This document shows positions 5,822 through 12,022 of a stretch of DNA of 12,022 bases, piece after piece; within the stretch, counting starts at the first letter, position 1; each line of letters begins with the position of its first letter. Under the pieces are notes generated by a model, which searched no databases, was not told where the DNA came from, and saw only the letters and a list, made by a program, of their open reading frames with translations. The stretch comes from an uncultured Planctomycetaceae bacterium (GTDB lineage Bacteria; Planctomycetota; Planctomycetia; Pirellulales; JACPPG01): the NCBI GenBank assembly GCA_945957305.1, contig CAMFLN010000024.1:1-12022 (forward strand), written 5' to 3'. Position numbers and translations under genes: made by a program.

Positions 5822-8821
5822 ATGTACTTACTTTTCCGTGTTCTGCTGATTGGCTCAATTTTGTCCGCCCCCGGGTGGGGCGCTGTTGCAGCCGACCCCG
5901 CGCCCGGACAAGCGACCGTGGGGCCTTTGTCACCCCGCGAAGCGCTCGACTCGTTCGTCGCGGAGCCAGGGCTGCGGGTGGAGCTTGTCGCGGCCGAGCC
6001 CTTGGTCGATAGTCCTGTGGCGATGGCTTTCGACGAGCGGGGCCGGCTGTATGTGGCCGAGAATCGCGGTTATCCGCAAGGTCCCCCCGCGGGCGAAGCG
6101 CCAGTCGGCCGAATCGCGCTGCTCGAAGATACCGATGGCGACGGACGCTATGAAAAGCGAACCGACTTCGCCACCGGGTTGACGTTTCCCAACGGAGTCA
6201 TGCCGTGGCGCGGTGGGCTCATCGTGACGTGCGCACCCGACATTCTCTACCTCCGTGACAATGATGGTGATGGCAAAGCCGACGAGCGCACCGTCTGGTT
6301 GACCGGCTTCGCCACGACGGGCAGCACGCAGCTGCGCGTCAGTCATCCGACACTCGGTGTCGATAATTGGATTTATGTCACCAGCGGGTTGACGGGCGGA
6401 AACGTGACGTGCCCAACACATCCTGAACGGCCGGCCCTGCGATTCGGCCGCACCGATTTTCGTTTTCGCCCCGACCTGAGCGCTTACGAGACTTGCGACG
6501 GAGGTGGTCAATACGGGCTGAGCTTTGACGATAATGGTCAGCGGTTCGTTTGCTACAACCGTGTGCAAGTCCAACATGTCGTGCTGCCGAGCCGTTACTT
6601 GCGCAGGAATTCGCACCTGGCATTTGCCGATACCCTGGAAAATTGCCCCGTTGATGTAGCGCCTGAACCGCTGCAGGGTCACGGCCAGGGAGCGCGGTTG
6701 TATCCCCTGAGCACCAACGTTACCACGGCCGACTCGCACGCCGGAACTTTCACCGCCGCCTGTGGAACTTTTGTGTGGCGCGGAGGAAATTTGCCGGCCG
6801 CCTACGACGGGGGCGTATTCTCCTGCGATCCGACCGGAAACCTGGTTCACTTCGACCGCCTCGAACAGTGCGGCGCGACGTTTCGTGCCTTACCAGCGCG
6901 ACCGGGACAGGAATTCCTCGCATCGCCGGATAATTGGTTTCGCCCGGTATTCCTCTCCAGCGGTCCGGACGAGGCCTTGTATGTTTGCGACATGTACCGA
7001 CAGACGATCGAACATCCGGATTATCTGCCGGAAGAGATCCGCAAACGCACTGACTTCCGTGGGCGCGGGCTGGGACGCATCTGGCGGATTGTGAGCGATC
7101 AGCGTACGCCACAAGATCTGCAACGTCAGCGACAATTGACGATTCATAATGCTGGGAACTCGGAAGCAATTGCGCAGTTACTAAAAAGCAGCGGCAGCTT
7201 CTCGCGCGATCTTGGTCATCGGCTTTTGCTCGAAAGCGGGACGATCGACACGGCCGACCTGAGACGCCTACTTCAGCAAGACGATCTGCCGACCGCATCC
7301 AAAGTCGTGCTGTTACACTTGCTGGCGGCCCGCGAAGCAGCCGACGAGGAGCTGCTTCTGAGTGCGCTGCGGGATGAACATGCGGCGATTCGGCGAGAGG
7401 CGCTGCTGTTGGCCGAACCGCGGCTGGCGAAATCCGCGGCGCTCGCCCAAGCGGTCTTGCCGCTGGCGGCCGACGGCGATCCACAAGTGCGATTTCAGTG
7501 GGCTTTGACGGCTGGAGAGTTGGCCGACGATCGTGCCGTATCTTCGTTAGTCGACGTGGCCCTGCGCGATGCACCGGACCGATGGGTTCGCGCGGCCGTT
7601 TTCAGTTCGCTCGCGGGGAGGGAGCAAACGTTTCTGCAAGGTTTGCTAGCCCAGCCGGTACTCATGGACGGCGATGGCGCGAAACTCTACACGGAATTTG
7701 GACGTCTGTGGGGCGCAAGTCAGCCGCCGGCCGCGTGGTCTGGCGGCCTGAGGGCGATACTCGGGGCCGACGACCAACTGGAGCGCCGTGCGGCGCTCAT
7801 TGCCGGTATGGCCGATGCCTTGCGCCGTGCAGGCGCCGCGAGGCGCGATGGGTCAGTGATACTTCCTCTCTTGGACCAGCGAGCGGACGGGGCGCGTGCG
7901 CCATTCCAGGGACTCGTGCAACTGGCAAGCGACGCCGCTGTCGATCAGGCGGCCCCGCCCGAACAGCGGCAATTGGCCGTCGCCATGCTGGCGCAAGCCG
8001 GAAATACGAGCGCAGGCGAAACGTTGTTGGCGCTTGTCGACCCACGACAATCGACCGAGATTCAGTCGGCCGCGGTGCGGGCTTTGTACCTGCTGGAAAG
8101 CACGGCCGTCACGACCCACCTGCTGTCCGCAGAACGATTTGCGACGTACACGCCCACGGTGCGCGAAGAAGTGCTGGCCGGCGCCTTTGCGAACAAGAAC
8201 TATTTGCCAGGACTGCTCGCGGCGCTGGAGCAGGGCGACATCCCGCCTGGCGCAATTGCTCCGCTGCGGCGCAAGCAACTGACCGCGCACGACGATCCTG
8301 CGATCCGGGAGCGCGCCACAAAGGTCTTCGGCGTCTCGACCGCCGCCCATCGCGGCGCGGTGTACGACGACTATAAATCGGTCCTGGCACTTGCTCCCCA
8401 TGCCGAGAACGGTCAGGCGGTGTTCCGCAAACATTGTGCGAATTGCCATCGGCTCGATCGCGAGGGTTTTGCCGTCGGCCCTGACCTGTTCGGCGTCCGT
8501 AATCAGCCGAAAGAAGCGCTGCTCCTGCATATTCTCATACCCGAACACGAGATAACACAGGGTTTCGCCGCTTACCTGGTCGAAACCAAGGACGGTCGTA
8601 CGTTGACCGGCTTGTTGGCAAGCGAGACGCCCGTCAGCGTCACTTTGCGGCAACCACTGGGCAAAGAAGAAACAATTCTGCGCAGCGATATCGAGCAACT
8701 TGTGTCGAGTCCTTTGTCGCTCATGCCGCAAGAGTTCGAAAAAGCCATGAGTCGGCAGGAGCTCGCCGATTTGGTTTCCTATTTGAAAGGAGAGCGGCCC
8801 ATGCCGGCCGCTTCGCAATAA
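5822..8821 (+). CDS. Planctomycete-type membrane-bound dehydrogenase: propeller, HEAT repeats and c-type haem
   Basis: A 999-residue secreted protein. A signal peptide (about 1-24, cleavage near AVAA-D) is followed by a beta-propeller dehydrogenase-like region (about 40-430) of the soluble quinoprotein/sorbosone-dehydrogenase type. It carries two EF-hand-like calcium motifs, DTDGDG at 103-108 and DNDGDG at 146-151. Helical repeats rich in Leu, Ala, Asp and Arg resembling HEAT repeats occupy about 430-850. The C-terminus is a Pirellula/Verrucomicrobium-type haem domain with CANCH (Cys872, Cys875, His876) and a plausible distal Met in SLMPQEF (Met968). The architecture matches the families known as 'putative membrane-bound dehydrogenase domain' and 'putative heme-binding domain'. 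The propeller probably oxidises a sugar-like substrate and passes electrons to the haem. The start has no strong ribosome site and sits 15 bases after the oxidoreductase stop, so reinitiation is likely. Confidence 0.93.
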   Translation: MYLLFRVLLIGSILSAPGWGAVAADPAPGQATVGPLSPREALDSFVAEPGLRVELVAAEPLVDSPVAMAFDERGRLYVAENRGYPQGPPAGEAPVGRIALLEDTDGDGRYEKRTDFATGLTFPNGVMPWRGGLIVTCAPDILYLRDNDGDGKADERTVWLTGFATTGSTQLRVSHPTLGVDNWIYVTSGLTGGNVTCPTHPERPALRFGRTDFRFRPDLSAYETCDGGGQYGLSFDDNGQRFVCYNRVQVQHVVLPSRYLRRNSHLAFADTLENCPVDVAPEPLQGHGQGARLYPLSTNVTTADSHAGTFTAACGTFVWRGGNLPAAYDGGVFSCDPTGNLVHFDRLEQCGATFRALPARPGQEFLASPDNWFRPVFLSSGPDEALYVCDMYRQTIEHPDYLPEEIRKRTDFRGRGLGRIWRIVSDQRTPQDLQRQRQLTIHNAGNSEAIAQLLKSSGSFSRDLGHRLLLESGTIDTADLRRLLQQDDLPTASKVVLLHLLAAREAADEELLLSALRDEHAAIRREALLLAEPRLAKSAALAQAVLPLAADGDPQVRFQWALTAGELADDRAVSSLVDVALRDAPDRWVRAAVFSSLAGREQTFLQGLLAQPVLMDGDGAKLYTEFGRLWGASQPPAAWSGGLRAILGADDQLERRAALIAGMADALRRAGAARRDGSVILPLLDQRADGARAPFQGLVQLASDAAVDQAAPPEQRQLAVAMLAQAGNTSAGETLLALVDPRQSTEIQSAAVRALYLLESTAVTTHLLSAERFATYTPTVREEVLAGAFANKNYLPGLLAALEQGDIPPGAIAPLRRKQLTAHDDPAIRERATKVFGVSTAAHRGAVYDDYKSVLALAPHAENGQAVFRKHCANCHRLDREGFAVGPDLFGVRNQPKEALLLHILIPEHEITQGFAAYLVETKDGRTLTGLLASETPVSVTLRQPLGKEETILRSDIEQLVSSPLSLMPQEFEKAMSRQELADLVSYLKGERPMPAASQ

Positions 8822-8839
8822 AGCCAAGTCCCTCGTTTT

Positions 8840-8844
8840 AGGAG
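8840..8844 (+). promoter_or_regulatory. Ribosome binding site fixing the ceramidase-like start
   Basis: AGGAG lies eight bases before the ATG at 8853, the strongest ribosome site within this cluster. It supports independent initiation of the third gene inside the 31-base gap. Confidence 0.7.
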
Positions 8845-8852
8845 TCGCCACC

Positions 8853-10373
8853 ATGCGTTATGCCATAATCTCACTCTGCGGACTGTGGGCGCTCACCGGA
8901 ACAGCGAGACTAGCGGCCGCCGAACCATTCAAAGCGGGCTTTGCCGAGCGCGACATTACGCCGGCGATCGGCATGGAACAGCCCGGAGGCTACGGCAAGG
9001 CCTATCACACGAAGAAACATGACGACTGCAAGGTGCGAGCCAGCGTCTTTGACGACGGTCGCGAACGAGTGGCCGTGGTGGGAATCGATGCCCTGCTGAT
9101 TCGCGGCAACCTGGTAGCGAGCGCTCGCCAGCGAATACATGAGCAATGTGGAATTTCGCCCGGCGCGATCATGATCGCTGCATCGCATTCCCATTCGGCC
9201 GGGCCGACCGGCATGATCCTGCCAGGCGAATTTGACCATGCGTCGGAATTGGCGAAAACGTTGGCCTACGAGAAATCGTCGATGGCTGACGCGAAGTATC
9301 TACAGCAGGTCGAGGAGATGCTGGTCGAGGCCGTGGTCGCCGCCGACAAGAGCCGCGTTCCCGCGCGCTGTGCTGCCGGCTATGGCAGCGAAGACAAGGT
9401 CGCTTTCAACCGTCGCTTTCGCATGGCAGGCGGCTTGACCATGACTCACCCAGGGCAGGGAAATCCCGACATTCAAGAACCAGCCGGCCCGACCGATCCG
9501 CAGGTGGGTGTACTGGGCGCCTGGGATCTCGAAGGAAAATTCCTCGGCTGCGTGGTGAACTTTTGCTGTCACGCTACGACAGGGCCGGGCGGAATCTCGG
9601 CGGACTACATCTACTACATCGAAAAGACCATTCGAGGATTGTTGGGGCAGGAAGCGGTGGTGGTGTTTGTGCCGGGCATGGCCGGAGATGTCACCCAGGT
9701 CAACAATCGCTCTCCCTTTCAGATTAAGCAATCCGGCGAAGTTGCCGCGCGCTTCGTCGGCGGGCGCGTGGGAGCCGAAGCACTCAAAGTGTTGTTGGCC
9801 TTGGAGCAAGGGGCCGGAGATCTGGCGCCTGTCGCACACGCTGCGAAAGTGTTGGAAATCCCCCGCCGCAAACCCAAGCCTGAGCGGCTGGCACGCTGCC
9901 TGCAGATCGTGGCACGCAATCCTTCAGAGGTCGATCCGACGGAATGGACCTTTGCCAAGGAAATTGTCTTGCTCGATGCGCGGTTGGCGCGTGAACCGAT
10001 TGCCAAGGTCGAGGTTCAGGCCTTGCAAATCGGACCGGCGATTTTTCTTTCGTGCCCGGCGGAATACTTTTGCCAGTATGGTTTGGACATCAAGCAGGGA
10101 AGCAAGTTCCCCTACACTTTTCCTGTGTTACTGGCGAACGATTGTGTCGGCTATGTGCCCACGGAGGAAGCACTTGGACCGCACGGCGGCGGCTACGAGA
10201 CGCGCCTCACGAGCTACAGCAATTTGGTGCCCAGCGCTGGCAAGCTGATTGCGGAGACGGCTGTCGAGTTGGCCAGTGAGCTGAAGCCTGGCACACCGCC
10301 GCAGCCTTTGGCGCTGCCGCCGTTTACGGGCAAACCGTGGGCCTACGGCAACCTGCCCCCCGAGTTGGACTGA
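8853..10373 (+). CDS. Secreted ceramidase-fold hydrolase (neutral/alkaline ceramidase N-terminal domain)
   Basis: A 506-residue protein with a clear signal peptide (about 1-23, LAAA-EP). The mature start AGFAERDITPAIG is typical of neutral/alkaline ceramidase N-terminal domains. Recognisable blocks align with the zinc site of Pseudomonas ceramidase: ASHSHSAG (His112, His114), FCCHATT (His240), CPAEYF (Glu404) and GGGYETR (Tyr448). The block equivalent to GDVSPN, which holds the catalytic Ser in ceramidases, reads GDVTQV here, putting Thr281 in place of the Ser. At 506 residues it also appears to lack the C-terminal Ig-like domain of true ceramidases. It is therefore a metal-binding amidase- or esterase-like relative whose substrate need not be ceramide. 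Third gene of the cluster, 31 bases after the haem protein, with its own ribosome site. Annotation as a ceramidase would overstate what is seen. Confidence 0.88.
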   Translation: MRYAIISLCGLWALTGTARLAAAEPFKAGFAERDITPAIGMEQPGGYGKAYHTKKHDDCKVRASVFDDGRERVAVVGIDALLIRGNLVASARQRIHEQCGISPGAIMIAASHSHSAGPTGMILPGEFDHASELAKTLAYEKSSMADAKYLQQVEEMLVEAVVAADKSRVPARCAAGYGSEDKVAFNRRFRMAGGLTMTHPGQGNPDIQEPAGPTDPQVGVLGAWDLEGKFLGCVVNFCCHATTGPGGISADYIYYIEKTIRGLLGQEAVVVFVPGMAGDVTQVNNRSPFQIKQSGEVAARFVGGRVGAEALKVLLALEQGAGDLAPVAHAAKVLEIPRRKPKPERLARCLQIVARNPSEVDPTEWTFAKEIVLLDARLAREPIAKVEVQALQIGPAIFLSCPAEYFCQYGLDIKQGSKFPYTFPVLLANDCVGYVPTEEALGPHGGGYETRLTSYSNLVPSAGKLIAETAVELASELKPGTPPQPLALPPFTGKPWAYGNLPPELD

Positions 10374-10411
10374 TCGTGCAGCGCGATTTGCACCACGCAC
10401 AAACGATTTAC

Positions 10412-10440
10412 TTGACATAACGGGAAGTAGAACTACCGTT
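10412..10440 (+). promoter_or_regulatory. Promoter and operator-like palindrome of the HTH gene
   Basis: A perfect TTGACA (10412-10417) lies just upstream of the HTH gene. Overlapping its downstream side is an imperfect palindrome: AACG (10419-10422), GTAG (10427-10430), AA, CTAC (10433-10436), CGTT (10437-10440). The left half has a four-base insertion (GGAA) relative to the right. A weak -10 (TACCGT, 10434-10439) at 16-base spacing would put the transcript start near 10446, next to the in-frame ATG at 10447, which suggests a leaderless mRNA. A repressor on the palindrome would block the promoter, so self-control by the HTH protein is plausible. Confidence 0.45.
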
Positions 10441-10746
10441 GTGTATATGCCCAGGAAATATGTCCGCCGCCGAAATTTCAGCGAACAGTTGCGTCGTGCC
10501 ATTCACGGCTGTGGCCTGACCCGCTACCAGATTTCCAAGCGTACGGGAATCAGCGAAGCGACTTTGTCTCGCTTTATGTCGGGGCAGCGCGGCCTGACTC
10601 TCAAGGCCGTCGACAAGCTGGCCGATCTGCTGGAGTGGAAACTCGAAAGTAAAGGGCGCCGCCGCCCGCCGGGTTTTCTCGACGCTCCACGGGCCAAGGC
10701 TCCGGCCAAGCGTCATCGCACCGAAAAGCAGCCACAGCAGCAGTAA
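10441..10746 (+). CDS. XRE-type helix-turn-helix DNA-binding protein
   Basis: A 101-residue protein if started at GTG 10441, or 99 residues from ATG 10447; neither has a good ribosome site. A basic N-terminus (PRKYVRRRNF) leads into an XRE/Cro-CI HTH at about 13-66. The scanning helix pair is YQISKRTGISEATLSRFMSG, followed by a helix RGLTLKAVDKLADLLEWKL. The C-terminal 30 residues are basic and Pro/Ala/Gln-rich (ending QPQQQ), probably disordered. Small XRE proteins of this form are common in planctomycetes. It probably represses its own promoter through the palindrome that ends at its first base, and might control the cyclase-kinase gene 142 bases downstream in the same direction. No toxin-sized partner is adjacent, so an antitoxin role is less likely. 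Confidence 0.88.
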   Translation: MYMPRKYVRRRNFSEQLRRAIHGCGLTRYQISKRTGISEATLSRFMSGQRGLTLKAVDKLADLLEWKLESKGRRRPPGFLDAPRAKAPAKRHRTEKQPQQQ

Positions 10747-10862
10747 GTGCGCCCAGGGTGTTCGATGGCAGCGCTTCCCCAAGGGGGCGGTTGAGCCGAA
10801 CCCTCCCTTCCGAGAGAATACGGTTCCTTTCGACAGCGCTGCGCCAACCGCGGCGCCGAGCT

Positions 10863-10892
10863 ATGGCGCGACCAGGGACCTCTATTCAATGA
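10863..10892 (+). other. Nine-codon mini-ORF overlapping the cyclase-kinase start (ATGA)
   Basis: An ATG at 10863 opens nine codons (MARPGTSIQ) that end in a TGA at 10890-10892. This TGA overlaps the ATG (10889-10891) of the cyclase-kinase gene in the classic ATGA arrangement. Such overlaps allow terminating ribosomes to restart. The main start has only AGGGA, ten bases upstream, so coupling could matter. It may be chance, since the mini-ORF lacks a clear ribosome site. Confidence 0.3.
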
Positions 10893-12022
10893 ACTCGGGC
10901 AGCGAGTCGACCCAGCAACGGCTCTTCCTCTTCTACGACGTCGTCAATTCTGTGGGCTGCAAAACGCGCCACGGCAACGTCGCTTATCAAAAGGCGTACC
11001 GACAGCTGGACGACGCGTTTCGTGAAATCGTGGCCGGGCTGCCCGGAGCTACGCTGTTGCAGGATTTGGGGGACGGTCGGCTGTGTACCTTCGCCACCAG
11101 TAGCGAGGCCGTGCAGGCGGCGCTGAGCCTGCAGTACAGTTTGGCCCACATGCCGTGGGAGATCGAACCCCTGGCCGTGCGTGTGGGAATGCATTTTGGC
11201 GAGGTCAACGTCAGTGCCACGGGCAGTTACTCGGGACTGGCGATCGACACGGCCTCGCGCGTCATGAGCCTGGCGTTTCCTAACCAGATCCTGATGACGC
11301 GGACTATTTTTGACGATGCCCGGGCCTTTGTGCGGAAGCACCCGCGCGTCAACGGCGTCGAAGTGACTCAGCCCCTGCACTGGGTTTCGCACGGCGAATA
11401 CCTGTTCAAGGGGCTGGGCGAGCCGCATGAGATATTCGAGGTGTTTGTCGAAGGGATTGGCCCGGGCCAGCCTCCGCCGAACAGCGAAAAAGCACGCCGC
11501 GCCGATGCGGACGATTTATCGTGGCGCCCCAAGGCTGGCGAACCAATTCCTTATCGCACGCCTACCTGGACGTTGAAGCAACCGCTGGGGGCAGGAAGTT
11601 TTGGCGACGTGTGGGTGGCGGAACGAGGCGCGGCGCAAAACGTGTTCAAGTTCTGCTTCGACCCCGAGCGCCTGGCGGCGCTGCGGAACGAAGTCGAGCT
11701 GTTCGACCGCATGCACAATATGCTGGGGGATCGTACAGACATCCAGCACGTGCTCGACTATCACTTCGAAAACGCCCCGCCGTACTACGTGCAATACGAA
11801 TACGCTGGCGGCGGCTCGCTGGTCGACTGGTTCAAGTCACAAGGGGGCGTCACGCAGGTACCGCTGGCCACGCGCCTGGATATTGTTCGACAGGTGGCCC
11901 TGGCACTCGACGCCGCACACTCGGCCGGCGTCTTGCACCTCGACGTCAAGCCGGCCAATGTCTTGATGCGCCAAGACGCGCAAGGCTCCTGGCGCACGGT
12001 GCTTGCCGACTTCGGCATGGGC
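10889..12022 (+). CDS. Class III cyclase-homology domain fused to a Ser/Thr protein kinase (3' end outside window)
   Basis: The first 378 residues of a longer protein, cut by the window edge just after the DFG motif. Residues about 11-190 form a class III nucleotide cyclase homology domain: LFLFYDVVNS (metal Asp17), LGDGRLCTF (metal Asp62), VRVGMHFGEV and YSGLAIDTASR (Arg124). The purine-recognition Lys position is Gln58, the partner Asp position is Ser113 and the transition-state Asn position is Asp120, so canonical cyclase activity is uncertain. A linker of about 40 residues precedes a kinase domain with LGAGSFGDVW (234-242), Lys254 in VFKF, the alpha-C Glu (268 or 270), HLDVKPAN (Asp352, Lys354, Asn357) and DFG (374-376). 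HLD replaces HRD, making it a non-RD kinase. No membrane segment is visible, so this part is cytoplasmic. I recall similar planctomycete proteins but could not check. Confidence 0.87.
   Translation, partial: MNSGSESTQQRLFLFYDVVNSVGCKTRHGNVAYQKAYRQLDDAFREIVAGLPGATLLQDLGDGRLCTFATSSEAVQAALSLQYSLAHMPWEIEPLAVRVGMHFGEVNVSATGSYSGLAIDTASRVMSLAFPNQILMTRTIFDDARAFVRKHPRVNGVEVTQPLHWVSHGEYLFKGLGEPHEIFEVFVEGIGPGQPPPNSEKARRADADDLSWRPKAGEPIPYRTPTWTLKQPLGAGSFGDVWVAERGAAQNVFKFCFDPERLAALRNEVELFDRMHNMLGDRTDIQHVLDYHFENAPPYYVQYEYAGGGSLVDWFKSQGGVTQVPLATRLDIVRQVALALDAAHSAGVLHLDVKPANVLMRQDAQGSWRTVLADFGMG

Noticed and set aside
5930..6850. A 306-codon open frame on the minus strand
   Set aside because: Antisense to the propeller region of the haem dehydrogenase, which has clear family motifs. 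No ribosome site or motif supports it.
7498..8376. A 292-codon plus-strand frame inside the haem dehydrogenase gene
   Set aside because: Arg/Gly-rich translation typical of an out-of-frame reading of a GC-rich gene; no motif.
7853..8854. A 333-codon open frame on the minus strand
   Set aside because: Antisense to the HEAT and haem domains, including the CANCH codons. Long stop-free antisense frames are expected at this GC content.
10376..10393. Inverted repeat GTGCA...TGCAC after the ceramidase-like gene
   Set aside because: A five-base stem with an eight-base loop and no T-run; too weak to call a terminator.

Overview
The window looks like chromosome of a GC-rich member of the Planctomycetota (Pirellulales-like). 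The assignment rests on the gene content: a Tat-exported DUF1501 protein, a Tat-exported Gfo/Idh/MocA oxidoreductase, a large secreted propeller/HEAT/cytochrome c 'Pirellula-type' dehydrogenase, a ceramidase-like secreted hydrolase, and a cyclase-homology/protein-kinase fusion. This combination is characteristic of that phylum. I see no RNA genes, insertion sequences, CRISPR arrays or phage genes. Every gap between genes is under 300 bases.

Layout. (1) 163-1722, minus: a multi-membrane GT-C-type glycosyltransferase, with a possible terminator hairpin after it. (2) 1939-2757, plus: a secreted Tyr/Gly-rich protein of unknown function, whose start region carries a perfect hairpin overlapping the Shine-Dalgarno. 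(3) 2764-4182, minus: a DUF1501 protein, converging on the previous gene with only 6 bases between the stops. (4) 4421-10373, plus: three closely spaced genes that look like one operon, encoding a Tat Gfo/Idh/MocA oxidoreductase, a 999-residue c-type-haem dehydrogenase-like protein and a ceramidase-fold hydrolase. (5) 10441-10746, plus: a small XRE-type HTH protein behind a TTGACA box and an imperfect palindrome. (6) 10889 to the window end, plus: the first 378 residues of a protein with an N-terminal class III cyclase-homology domain followed by a Ser/Thr kinase domain.

How the parts may work together. The three-gene operon reads as an exported catabolic module: a hydrolase releases a substrate outside the cytoplasm, an oxidoreductase acts on it, and electrons may leave through the c-type haem. 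The substrate cannot be named from sequence. The ceramidase-like enzyme keeps the apparent zinc ligands but has Thr where ceramidases have their catalytic Ser, so real ceramidase activity is doubtful. The XRE gene and the cyclase-kinase gene lie in the same direction 142 bases apart and may form a regulatory pair. The kinase keeps its catalytic residues but has HLD instead of HRD, and its cyclase domain keeps both metal aspartates while losing the usual purine-recognition residues. This last locus is the most unusual part of the window.
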